DNA from: Nitrososphaerota archaeon
GTDB taxonomy: Archaea; Thermoproteota; Nitrososphaeria; Nitrososphaerales; CADDZS01
Assembly: GCA_027314685.1 (NCBI GenBank)
Contig: DAHVAI010000359.1
Coordinates: forward strand, 1 to 9,002
Direction: 5' to 3'
DNA: 9,002 nt
Shown: in pieces, positions 1-6,480 of the stretch
Position numbering within the stretch: position 1 is the stretch's first letter
Layout: every line of letters begins with the position of its first letter
Translations under genes and position numbers: made by a program
The notes under the pieces: generated by a model
The model's database searches: none
What the model was told of the DNA's origin: nothing
The model's input: only the letters and a program-made list of their open reading frames with translations

Positions 1-2
1 AT

Positions 3-137
3 ACACTGGAAGGTCGCAGATACAATACACTGGACTACTTCCTCCACTACTACAACAATATAAGACCGCATCAGTCACTCGATTACGCTACTCCCAGCGA
101 GCGCTATCTGAAGACTGTCCCAGATGTGTTGAAATAG
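3..137 (+). pseudogene. C-terminal end of a DDE/integrase-core transposase (partial at window edge)
   Basis: An open frame runs in from the left edge and stops at TAG 135-137. Its last 44 residues contain YYNNIRPHQSL (codons at about 63-95) followed by an A-T-P-S-E-R-Y segment. The pattern 'YYN-x-x-RPHQSL-x-Y-x-TP-x-E-x-Y' is the typical end of the rve integrase core in IS3/IS481-type transposases, just after the last acidic catalytic residue. The upstream part is outside the window, so it cannot be said whether the gene is intact or a remnant; it is typed as pseudogene only because it is partial here. It lies 64 bp upstream of the transporter operon and points into it, so read-through into the permease gene is possible. 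The IS family cannot be decided from this fragment. Confidence 0.75.
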
Positions 138-201
138 TACAATCAACTCGAGACCAGCAAAACTCAAATAAACAGATAGATGGTCTGATGGCGTCTCTCA
201 A
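138..201 (+). promoter_or_regulatory. Short gap between transposase end and transporter operon
   Basis: These 64 bp must hold any operon-specific promoter and perhaps the end of the insertion sequence. An AAATAAA stretch (166-172) lies about 33 nt before the GTG at 202 and is a weak TATA-like candidate. A perfect 6-bp inverted repeat, AGACCA (151-156) and TGGTCT (181-186), flanks it. No Shine-Dalgarno is visible before the GTG. The promoter call is tentative; transcription could also come from the transposase side. Confidence 0.25.
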
Positions 202-1224
202 GTGAATATAGGCAGTTTCATAATCAGAAGACTGCTCCTTGCGATTTTTGTACTCATTGGAGTAGCGACGATAACTTTCATTCTTTCGCATAGCTTGGGA
301 GGAAACCCCCTTTACGCATGGCTGGGCAAGTCCGTTGGACTACACCCTCAACTGGCCCAAGCCTACGCAGAAAAGTATCATCTCAACGATCCAATCTACA
401 TCCAGTATTACTACTATCTTTCAGGACTCTTGCATGGAAGCTTGGGATATTCGCCCTCGAGGGGGTTTGTCCCAGTGATTTCCGTCATATCAGAAACGCT
501 ACCTTACACTTTGCAAATTGTATTTTTTGCAATCATAATCAGTATAATTCTCGGAGTAGCCTTGGGTGTGGTCGCCGCTCGATATCATCACAAGCTTCCT
601 GATAAGAGCATCCGCGGATTTTATCTCGCGGGCATCGCGTCGCCTTCGTTTTTTATCGCGCTAGTGCTGCTTATTGCTTTCACGTTCGAACTCCGTCTCT
701 TGCCGAGTGGAGGTGCAGCAAACCCTCTACTCACTCTTCCTAGACCGATCACTCACCTACCATTGCTTGACTCACTGCTTGAAGGAAACTGGCCATATTT
801 TGTGAGCGCGTTAAAGCACGTCATTCTTCCGAGCATGGCACTTGCCTTGGTTACATTTGGCGTTATCGTGCGAGTGTTGAGGAGCTCGATGCTTGACGTT
901 ATGCGTTCAAATTACGTAAGAACAGCACGCGCGAAAGGTCTCAGCGAGAATACTGTATTTTTCAAGCACGGATTGCGAAACGCAATGATATCCGTCGTGA
1001 CTTTGTCCTCGCTTATACTTACTTGGTTGATAACAGGAACAATTTTTGTCGAAAATATCTTTGCTTATCCAGGCATGGGTCAGTACGTGTACCAGGCACT
1101 ACTTGCGCAGGATTATCCTGGCATTATGGCAACTACTCTTGTATTTGCGATCATTATTATCGTTACAAACCTGGTCGCAGACATTCTGTACGCCGTGGTG
1201 GATCCTCAAATCAGGTTAGCGTGA
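202..1224 (+). CDS. dppB: Dpp/Opp-type ABC transporter permease, DppB-like
   Basis: This 340-residue inner permease forms half of the membrane channel of a peptide/oligosaccharide importer. Six hydrophobic segments are visible at about residues 9-29, 103-126, 139-162, 204-226, 264-286 and 308-331. The first helix is followed by a long extracytoplasmic loop, as is usual for DppB. The cytoplasmic EAA coupling loop is at about 238-262 (YVRTARAKGL, then HGLRNA), which docks on the ATPase. The E-N-I-F-x-Y-P-G-M-G motif at 284-293 and the ending V-D-P-Q-I-R are also family hallmarks. The start is GTG at 202: the frame is closed by a stop at 169-171 and no other upstream start exists. Tandem TGA-TAA stops end the gene. 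It heads a four-gene operon. Family membership is sure; whether it carries peptides or sugars cannot be told. Confidence 0.93.
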   Translation: MNIGSFIIRRLLLAIFVLIGVATITFILSHSLGGNPLYAWLGKSVGLHPQLAQAYAEKYHLNDPIYIQYYYYLSGLLHGSLGYSPSRGFVPVISVISETLPYTLQIVFFAIIISIILGVALGVVAARYHHKLPDKSIRGFYLAGIASPSFFIALVLLIAFTFELRLLPSGGAANPLLTLPRPITHLPLLDSLLEGNWPYFVSALKHVILPSMALALVTFGVIVRVLRSSMLDVMRSNYVRTARAKGLSENTVFFKHGLRNAMISVVTLSSLILTWLITGTIFVENIFAYPGMGQYVYQALLAQDYPGIMATTLVFAIIIIVTNLVADILYAVVDPQIRLA

Positions 1225-1230
1225 TAAGAG
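1219..1230 (+). promoter_or_regulatory. Ribosome binding site for dppC
   Basis: GTGAT at 1220-1224, overlapping the dppB stop, matches the core of the archaeal Shine-Dalgarno (GGAGGTGATC). It lies 6 nt before ATG 1231 and supports that start over the in-frame ATG at 1258. Confidence 0.45.
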
Positions 1231-2154
1231 ATGCTTTCTGGAACAGAAGATGAAAACATGCCCGTTGCAGACCCCATAGTCCAGGTTCCCGGTGAAAATA
1301 CAAGAGAAAGGATAGTGAGCACGCTTCGAGTTATCTTATCTAACAAGGGCGCTCTAGCCGGCGCTTGCATCGTCATAGCTTTTGTTGCAATATCGATTGC
1401 GGTAAGCATAGCCAGCCTCTTTCATACAAGAATCACGCCTTATGACCCACTTACCCAAGATGTGGGTCCTACCCTGGCTGCTCCATCTTGGGCTCACCTT
1501 ATGGGAACAGATCAACTCGGGCGCGATGTGTTCAGTAGAATAATAGCCGCAACTCCAAATGACTTTGCTGTAGGTCTGGTAGTGATTGCTTTTGCCCTAA
1601 TTGTTGGAGCCCTAATTGGAACATACGCAGCTTTTCACGGTGGATTGATAGATGAAGCTTTGATGAGAACGACCGACGTTTTCTTTGCGATTCCCGTTCT
1701 TGTACTCGCCATGGCAATTGGGATTGCGCTCGGTCCCGGAATAGTTCACATGGCCATAGCATTGATGATAGTATGGTGGCCTCCTTATGCAAGACTAGCG
1801 AGAGGAGAAGCGCTAAAAATTGCGCATCAGAATTACATCCAAGCTGCTCAGCTCTCGGGCGCAGGCAGATTCAGAATTCTCTTTGAGCACGCCCTGCCTA
1901 ACATTACTTTGACATTAATTGTGTATGCAACTCTTGACATCGGCACTGTAATAATTGTGTATGCGGGGCTGAGCTACCTTGGTCTCGCTGTCAGGCCGCC
2001 ACTACCAGATTGGGGTGAGATGGTGAGCTCGTATCAGGACTTTATACTTTCATCACCATGGTTACCTCTTTTCCCAGGTCTCATTATTGCACTTGGTGTT
2101 ATTGGTTTCAGCCTCCTGGGTGATGGCTTAAGAGACGCTCTTCAGAGGGCTTGA
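1231..2154 (+). CDS. dppC: Dpp/Opp-type ABC transporter permease, DppC-like
   Basis: This 307-residue second permease pairs with the preceding DppB-like protein. The polar N-terminus is followed by a hydrophobic helix at about 40-63. The conserved H-L-M-G-T-D-x-L-G-R-D-V-F-S-R-I signature of DppC/OppC is at 89-104. Further membrane segments lie at about 111-134, 150-182, 225-252 and 277-297. The EAA coupling loop is at about 202-224 (YIQAAQLSGAG, then EHALPN), and the C-terminus L-L-G-D-G-L-R-D-A-L is typical. It starts six bases after the dppB stop in the same frame and ends one base before the next ATG, so translation is probably coupled. An alternative start at 1258 would remove nine poorly conserved residues. 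Length is normal for the family, with no sign of damage. Confidence 0.93.
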   Translation: MLSGTEDENMPVADPIVQVPGENTRERIVSTLRVILSNKGALAGACIVIAFVAISIAVSIASLFHTRITPYDPLTQDVGPTLAAPSWAHLMGTDQLGRDVFSRIIAATPNDFAVGLVVIAFALIVGALIGTYAAFHGGLIDEALMRTTDVFFAIPVLVLAMAIGIALGPGIVHMAIALMIVWWPPYARLARGEALKIAHQNYIQAAQLSGAGRFRILFEHALPNITLTLIVYATLDIGTVIIVYAGLSYLGLAVRPPLPDWGEMVSSYQDFILSSPWLPLFPGLIIALGVIGFSLLGDGLRDALQRA

Positions 2155-2155
2155 C

Positions 2156-3238
2156 ATGACAGACAAAGAAAATGATTTGCTAACCATAACCGATCTTACG
2201 GTCAACTATGAATTCAAAGAGGGCCAGATTCAGGCAATAGACAGCGTCCGCTTGAACATTGAAAAGAACAAATTCATTGCTATAGTGGGTGAATCAGGAT
2301 GCGGCAAGTCAACTCTGGCACTTGCGATAATAGGTCTCATAGCTATTCCTCCCGCCAAAATTCCAAATGGAAAGATTGAGTACAAATCAGTCGATCTCCT
2401 ATCACTAAAGGAAAACGATCGGAGGAAGTACAGGGGAACAGAAATAGCGATGATTTTTCAAGAACCTCTCACTAGTCTAAACCCGGTATACAAGGTCGGA
2501 GACCAGATAGCTGAAGCAATAGTCATCCGTGAACAGAGAAAGGGAAAGGCTGAGAGCTCGATCGAAAATGAAGTCATGCAAAAAGTGTACAACGCAAAGG
2601 CTCCGACGATACCTTCTAGAATACACATCCCCCGTCGTGGTCTCTCAAAACTGCTCAGCGAGGAAATACTTGAAGCATTGAAGCGAGTCAGGATTGCTGA
2701 TCCTGAACAGATAATCGACAGATACCCGTTTGAGCTTTCTGGTGGAATGCAGCAAAGGGTGATGATTGCAATGGCTCTCGCTCAAAAACCTGCGCTCTTG
2801 ATTGCCGATGAACCAACCACCGCGCTTGATGTAACAACTCAAGCACAGGTATTGAAATTGATGAAACTCCTTATGGGAGAAGTAAACACAAGCATTCTCC
2901 TCATTACGCATGATCTTGCTGTCGCAAGTCAAGTGGCTGACAGAATTGTGGTAATGTACGCGGGTGATGTTGTCGAAGACTCTGATGTTTATGATCTCTT
3001 TTCAGAACCACTTCACCCTTATAGCAAGGGTCTCTTATCGTGCATTCCTTCTGGATCAAAGAACAATACCAAACTCACCCCGATACCAGGCACCGTTCCT
3101 GATCTTATGCATCCGCCCGTTGGATGCAAATATGCATCGAGGTGCCCTTACGTCATGAATATTTGCAGGGAAAGAAAACCCGTCCTCGTCGAGGTCAAAC
3201 CGAATCACAAAGTCTCGTGCTTCCTCTATGGCAAGTAG
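2156..3238 (+). CDS. dppD: Dpp/Opp-type ABC transporter ATPase, DppD-like, with extra internal segment
   Basis: This cytoplasmic ATPase energises the permease pair. Visible motifs are Walker A GESGCGKST (45-53), Q-loop glutamine 102 in IFQEPLTSLNP, signature LSGGMQQR (194-201), Walker B LLIADEP (214-220) with catalytic E219, D-loop, and H-loop H252. The C-terminal oligopeptide-transporter domain carries cysteines at 324, 330, 337 and 355 in a C-x5-RCP-x6-C arrangement. Related Dpp/Opp ATPases bind an iron-sulfur cluster there; that this one does is inference. At 360 residues it exceeds the usual length of about 320-330. The excess is a charged segment at about 127-170, in the helical subdomain between Q-loop and signature. 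It starts one base after dppC and overlaps dppF by 11 bp. Confidence 0.94.
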   Translation: MTDKENDLLTITDLTVNYEFKEGQIQAIDSVRLNIEKNKFIAIVGESGCGKSTLALAIIGLIAIPPAKIPNGKIEYKSVDLLSLKENDRRKYRGTEIAMIFQEPLTSLNPVYKVGDQIAEAIVIREQRKGKAESSIENEVMQKVYNAKAPTIPSRIHIPRRGLSKLLSEEILEALKRVRIADPEQIIDRYPFELSGGMQQRVMIAMALAQKPALLIADEPTTALDVTTQAQVLKLMKLLMGEVNTSILLITHDLAVASQVADRIVVMYAGDVVEDSDVYDLFSEPLHPYSKGLLSCIPSGSKNNTKLTPIPGTVPDLMHPPVGCKYASRCPYVMNICRERKPVLVEVKPNHKVSCFLYGK

Positions 3239-4244
3239 TGTCCAAAACGCGGACGTCGGTGATGACATCATCCTTGAGACGAAGAGTCTGAAAAAATATT
3301 ATCCTATCAGGAGGAGCTTCAATCCATTCATACGAAACCGGCCGAAACATGTTCGAGCAGTTGACGATGTTTCAATAAAGGTGCCTAGGGGAAAGACAGT
3401 CGCGATTCTAGGCGAATCAGGTTGCGGAAAGACAACGCTCGCAAAGGCAGTTACATTCCTTTCACCTCCAACTGGTGGCGAAGTGATTTTTGACGGAGAA
3501 AGTCTGACCTCTGGTAGACTAGATCATAAGAAGCTCTATCGAAACATGCAAATGGTGTTCCAAGACCCGGATTCATCACTTGATCCTCGGCTCAGAGTGA
3601 AAGATTCTGTGGCCGAACCATGCAAGAGGCTTCTCAACAAAAAGGGAATAAACATCGACGAAATTGTGTTAGCAAGCTTGGAGGCAGTTGGACTTTCAAG
3701 ACAACATGCTGAAAGGCTGCCATCTCACTTGAGCGGAGGTCAAAAACAACGCGTCGCTATTGCAAGAGCAATCGCTACTCGGCCAAAAATTGTCGTGCTG
3801 GACGAACCAACGAGCGCGTTAGACGTGTCTGTACAGGCACAAATTCTGAACTTGTTGCTAGATCTTCAAAAGAAATTCAATCTGTCGTATCTTATTATCA
3901 CGCACAACATTTCAGTGGCCGAGTATCTATCGGACCTGCTCGTGGTAATGTATGCTGGAAACGTGGTCGAGCAAGGGCCCTCAAATGTTGTCATTTCAAA
4001 ACCGAGGCATCCTTACACAATAGCTCTGATATCTTCCGCGCCCATACCCAACCCTTGGAAGAGAAACCTTCTCACTACCGAGATCATGGGAGAAGTTCCC
4101 AGCGCGATAAATCCTCCTAGTGGGTGCAAATTCCATCCTAGGTGCCCCTACGCGGAAAAGATTTGCTCTGAAAAAATTCCAGAGCTTAGAGAAATCGCAC
4201 CGGGTCAGTATGTATCTTGCCACTTTGCCGAGAAAACTGGCTGA
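3228..4244 (+). CDS. dppF: Dpp/Opp-type ABC transporter ATPase, DppF-like
   Basis: This second ATPase should form a heterodimer with the DppD-like protein. Motifs are Walker A GESGCGKTT (62-70), Q-loop Q112 in VFQDPDSSLDP (the aspartate version typical of DppF), signature LSGGQKQR (168-175), Walker B VVLDEP (189-194) with E193, and H-loop H226 in ITHN. The N-terminal L-K-K-Y-Y-P-I segment and an insert before Walker A are usual for DppF. The C-terminal domain again has four cysteines, at 300, 306, 313 and 331. The 338-residue length is normal. Its ATG lies inside the end of dppD (11-bp overlap, other frame), so translational coupling is likely. It is the last gene of the operon; no solute-binding protein follows it. 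Confidence 0.94.
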   Translation: MASSVQNADVGDDIILETKSLKKYYPIRRSFNPFIRNRPKHVRAVDDVSIKVPRGKTVAILGESGCGKTTLAKAVTFLSPPTGGEVIFDGESLTSGRLDHKKLYRNMQMVFQDPDSSLDPRLRVKDSVAEPCKRLLNKKGINIDEIVLASLEAVGLSRQHAERLPSHLSGGQKQRVAIARAIATRPKIVVLDEPTSALDVSVQAQILNLLLDLQKKFNLSYLIITHNISVAEYLSDLLVVMYAGNVVEQGPSNVVISKPRHPYTIALISSAPIPNPWKRNLLTTEIMGEVPSAINPPSGCKFHPRCPYAEKICSEKIPELREIAPGQYVSCHFAEKTG

Positions 4245-4245
4245 C

Positions 4246-4255
4246 CTCTTTTTCT
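4246..4255 (+). terminator. T-rich transcription stop after the transporter operon
   Basis: A CTCTTTTTCT run begins two bases after the dppF stop codon. A short pyrimidine/T run without a stable hairpin is the usual archaeal intrinsic terminator. It touches the stop codon of the convergent PLP-enzyme gene, which leaves only nine bases between the two genes. Confidence 0.5.
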
Positions 4256-5366
4256 AACGTACCATTCCCCGGCCAAGGATTCGAAGGGTCTTTTCCACTT
4301 TGCCTTGCCTTGCAAAGACAAGATAGTTATGAAGGTTGACACACGTGCAGACGTGATAAGGAACAAGATCGAGTTTCTTTCCAATTTTGATTTGCTCCTT
4401 CGCTTCGTCCTCTAATTCGAGCACGCCATGTTCCTCAGAGAATCTCACAACCTTTGCGTGCAGCTTTTCAAAATTTCGTAGCTTCGGATATTCAGACTGA
4501 TCAAAGTCAAAAGTCTTCCAACCGCCATCGATTACTGCGCGGGATTCCACTGGTTTGCTCATAACCGTACACATGACAGAAATCGCCACGTCGCTCATTT
4601 TCACAAGGCCTGATTCAGCATGTCCATAGTCATAGAAAATGTACTCCCCAGGAGTTATTTCTGTAACGTCAGGATAAGTGCCGGATATTTTCGCTGTGGG
4701 GGTTCCACCAACCACGACGTTTTCAACCGACATGCCCGTTCTTTCTATTTCTTTCTTTGCCTTTGAGACGATTGCCATAGCTTCCTTGACTTTCTGTGGC
4801 CATTCCGGAGTGGGATAATGACCCACGTGTCCTTCGTATCCCATGATGCCTTTGAATGCCAATTTCTTTGAGCTTGACACAAGAGAGGCAAGGTTTGCGG
4901 ATTCTTCCAAACTCACTCCGCAACGCTGCATACCGCAGTCAACATCGACCAAACAACTCAGCTCTACGCCAGCATCTTGACCTGCCTTTGAAAGATTCTG
5001 AATTCCTTCAACACTATCGACGCAGATGGTCATCTTTGCCTTTTGCGACAATTCCGCAAAGACCCTCAGCTTCTCTGGATCTACGACCTCGTTACTTACG
5101 AAAACGTTTCCTACTCCATTTTCAACCATCACTTGAGCCTCGCTGACCTTTTGAGTGCAAACGCCTACAGCTCCGTACTCCATTTGTTTCAAGGCAAGTT
5201 CGGGTATCTTGTGTGTCTTTGAGTGCGGTCTCAATTTTATATCATTCTTGCGACAGAAATCGGCCATGTCTGCAAGATTTCTTTCCATTTGTTCGCTATC
5301 GATCACGACTACGGGAGTGTCAAGTTCAGCTACAGCTGTACCTTTCGAGATTTCTTTAAAGGGCAT
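4254..5366 (-). CDS. Fold-type III PLP enzyme, D-threonine aldolase/D-serine dehydratase family
   Basis: The 370-residue product (from ATG 5366) has an alanine-racemase-like TIM barrel followed by a beta domain. The PLP lysine is probably K50 in RPHSKTHK. GYEGH (176-180) and the phosphate-binding GGTPT (220-224) follow. Near the C-terminus, H338-x-C340 in VPYHVCTC matches the metal-ligand pair of eukaryotic-type D-serine dehydratase and D-threonine aldolase. The family cleaves or deaminates beta-hydroxy D-amino acids: D-threonine to glycine plus acetaldehyde, D-serine to pyruvate plus ammonia, or 3-hydroxyaspartate to glycine plus glyoxylate. Substrate cannot be decided here. An in-frame ATG at 5417 would add 17 low-complexity residues, but a TATA-like box lies inside that stretch, about 30 nt before 5366. 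The gene is divergent from the dehydratase pair and convergent with the transporter. Confidence 0.85.
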   Translation of the reverse strand: MPFKEISKGTAVAELDTPVVVIDSEQMERNLADMADFCRKNDIKLRPHSKTHKIPELALKQMEYGAVGVCTQKVSEAQVMVENGVGNVFVSNEVVDPEKLRVFAELSQKAKMTICVDSVEGIQNLSKAGQDAGVELSCLVDVDCGMQRCGVSLEESANLASLVSSSKKLAFKGIMGYEGHVGHYPTPEWPQKVKEAMAIVSKAKKEIERTGMSVENVVVGGTPTAKISGTYPDVTEITPGEYIFYDYGHAESGLVKMSDVAISVMCTVMSKPVESRAVIDGGWKTFDFDQSEYPKLRNFEKLHAKVVRFSEEHGVLELEDEAKEQIKIGKKLDLVPYHVCTCVNLHNYLVFARQGKVEKTLRILGRGMVR

Positions 5367-5391
5367 TCTATGAAAAGAAGAAGGAAGAGAC

Positions 5392-5400
5392 GGATAAAAA
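5392..5400 (-). promoter_or_regulatory. TATA-like box for the PLP-enzyme gene
   Basis: Read on the minus strand, TTTTTATCC is centred about 30 nt before ATG 5366. With the usual archaeal spacing this places transcription start at or a few bases before that ATG, giving a leaderless or nearly leaderless message. No Shine-Dalgarno is seen before 5366, which fits. Confidence 0.5.
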
Positions 5401-5464
5401 GCTGATGTGGAAAACAAATTATCGAATTCTTTGATTACAATATTTTACCGTGGTTCTAACGCGG

Positions 5465-5498
5465 CCTTCTTTGGCATCCATTGTTTCCTTGAAGAAGG
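5465..5498. repeat. Inverted repeat in divergent promoter region
   Basis: CCTTCTT (5465-5471) and AAGAAGG (5492-5498) are perfect inverted copies 20 bp apart. They lie between the two divergent promoters, where an operator for a shared regulator could sit. Pyrimidine/purine runs of this kind also arise by chance. Confidence 0.3.
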
Positions 5499-5505
5499 TG
5501 CCACT

Positions 5506-5523
5506 TCCATGTTACATTTAAAT
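5506..5523 (+). promoter_or_regulatory. TATA box and possible upstream activator site of the dehydratase gene
   Basis: TTTAAAT at 5517-5523 is centred 28 nt before ATG 5548, which gives a leaderless start. Directly upstream, at 5506-5516, is TCCATGTTACA. As I recall it, the arabinose-responsive 'ara box' of Sulfolobus pentose-pathway promoters is AACATGTTAAA; the element here matches at 8 of 11 positions and also sits just upstream of the TATA box. The TATA call is fairly secure; the ara-box likeness is suggestive only. Confidence 0.55.
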
Positions 5524-5547
5524 CGCACAATCTAGGTTTCCAATCAA

Positions 5548-6444
5548 ATGAAGATCTGTAGTTTCATTACAAGAGAATTCCAGAGCAGTCATTTAGGCGT
5601 ACTTGCTCCTCAAGGAGATCAAGTTATTGATCTAAACAGCCTGGAGAAGGATGGTTTCGATTCTTTCTCCGCTATGGTCAAAGAGAGTGAACAAGAAGGA
5701 GTCGACTTATCTTCGTACATCAATTCTTTACTTGAGCGGCTGGGAGGCAATGCTCGTAAGCTAGATCTTAGCAAGGTTGTTCTGAAGAGACCGTTTAACC
5801 CTCCAGAAGTGTGGGGCGCTGGAATCACCTATCTCAGGAGCAGAGATGCTAGAGAGGTTGAGACTTCTCTCAAGGGCCTTTACAACTACGTTTACGATGC
5901 AAAGAGACCTGAGATTTTCTTCAAGACCACTGGCATCAGATGCGTAGGACCTGAAGAAGACGTTGGGATTCGTAGCGACTCCAAGTGGAGTGTTCCTGAA
6001 CCAGAGTTGACAGTAGTTTTCGGCAGTAATTACAGAGTCATCGGATACACCATAGGTAATGACATGTCTGCAAGAGACATAGAGGGTGAGAATCCGCTGT
6101 ATCTCCCACAAGCAAAGATATTCAAAAATTGCTGCGCGCTGGGTCCAGTTGTGACAACTTCTGACGAGATTCCAGATCCTAGAAGACTAGAAATTAAAAT
6201 GAGTATTTTTAGAAATGGAAAGAGCGTATTCGAAGGATCTGTTTCTTCCTCCAAATTGAAGAGAACATTGGATGAACTTGTTAGCTACCTAAGGTCGAAC
6301 AACATTCTTCCACCATGTTCTGCCTTCATGACCGGGGTTGGGATAGTACCTCCTGACGACTTTACATTGATTGACACTGATTTGGTAGAGATAGAGATGG
6401 AGAAAATCGGGAAACTGAGAAATACTGCTCGAGTTATCTCCTAG
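5548..6444 (+). CDS. kdaD: 2-keto-3-deoxy-pentonate (D-arabinonate type) dehydratase, FAH superfamily
   Basis: The 298-residue product fits KdaD, which dehydrates 2-keto-3-deoxy-D-arabinonate (the same compound arises from D-xylose) to 2,5-dioxopentanoate. A small N-terminal domain (about 1-80) precedes the fumarylacetoacetase-like core. Core motifs are PPEVWGAGITY (from about residue 89), Y-D-A-K-R-P-E-I-F-F-K, and PEPEL, with metal-ligand candidates E151 and E153, then D172 in GNDMSARD. The E-x-E and 19-residue spacing to the aspartate match the Mg site of the family. The segment E-N-P-L-Y-L-P-Q-A-K is shared, from memory, with the Sulfolobus enzyme. Length is also the same. It has its own TATA box, apparently a leaderless start, and an aldehyde dehydrogenase 36 bp downstream that would use its product. 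Other FAH-family activities are possible but less likely. Confidence 0.85.
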   Translation: MKICSFITREFQSSHLGVLAPQGDQVIDLNSLEKDGFDSFSAMVKESEQEGVDLSSYINSLLERLGGNARKLDLSKVVLKRPFNPPEVWGAGITYLRSRDAREVETSLKGLYNYVYDAKRPEIFFKTTGIRCVGPEEDVGIRSDSKWSVPEPELTVVFGSNYRVIGYTIGNDMSARDIEGENPLYLPQAKIFKNCCALGPVVTTSDEIPDPRRLEIKMSIFRNGKSVFEGSVSSSKLKRTLDELVSYLRSNNILPPCSAFMTGVGIVPPDDFTLIDTDLVEIEMEKIGKLRNTARVIS

Positions 6445-6469
6445 TTACGTTTCTTATCACGCTTGGGAC

Positions 6470-6478
6470 GAGGTGTGA
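6470..6478 (+). promoter_or_regulatory. Shine-Dalgarno site fixing the aldehyde dehydrogenase start
   Basis: GAGGTGTGA is a near-complete match to the archaeal Shine-Dalgarno GGAGGTGATC, with GAGGTG ending 5 nt before ATG 6481. It selects ATG 6481 over the in-frame TTG at 6463, which lies upstream of this site. Its presence also suggests the gene is internal to a transcript, unlike the leaderless gene before it. Confidence 0.7.
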
Positions 6479-6480
6479 CC

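Noticed and set aside
1..34. 10-bp direct repeat ATACACTGGA (1-10 and 25-34)
   Set aside because: The 24-bp period is in phase with the transposase frame and there are only two copies; most likely coincidence within coding sequence, not a CRISPR or iteron.
88..291. Minus-strand open frame across the transposase-permease junction
   Set aside because: It overlaps the recognisable transposase C-terminus and the dppB start on the other strand and has no family likeness.
202..4244. Nickel or other metal transport (NikABCDE) instead of Dpp/Opp
   Set aside because: NikBC/DE belong to the same superfamily, but ATPase lengths, the cysteine-bearing C-terminal domains in both ATPases and the absence of nickel genes nearby fit Dpp/Opp better; the substrate remains open.
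5761..6111. Open frame of 116 codons on the minus strand inside kdaD
   Set aside because: It lies wholly opposite a well-supported enzyme gene, shows no recognisable motif and has no promoter or ribosome site.
6463..6480. Upstream TTG start for the aldehyde dehydrogenase
   Set aside because: It would place the strong Shine-Dalgarno inside the coding region; ATG 6481 is correctly spaced from that site.
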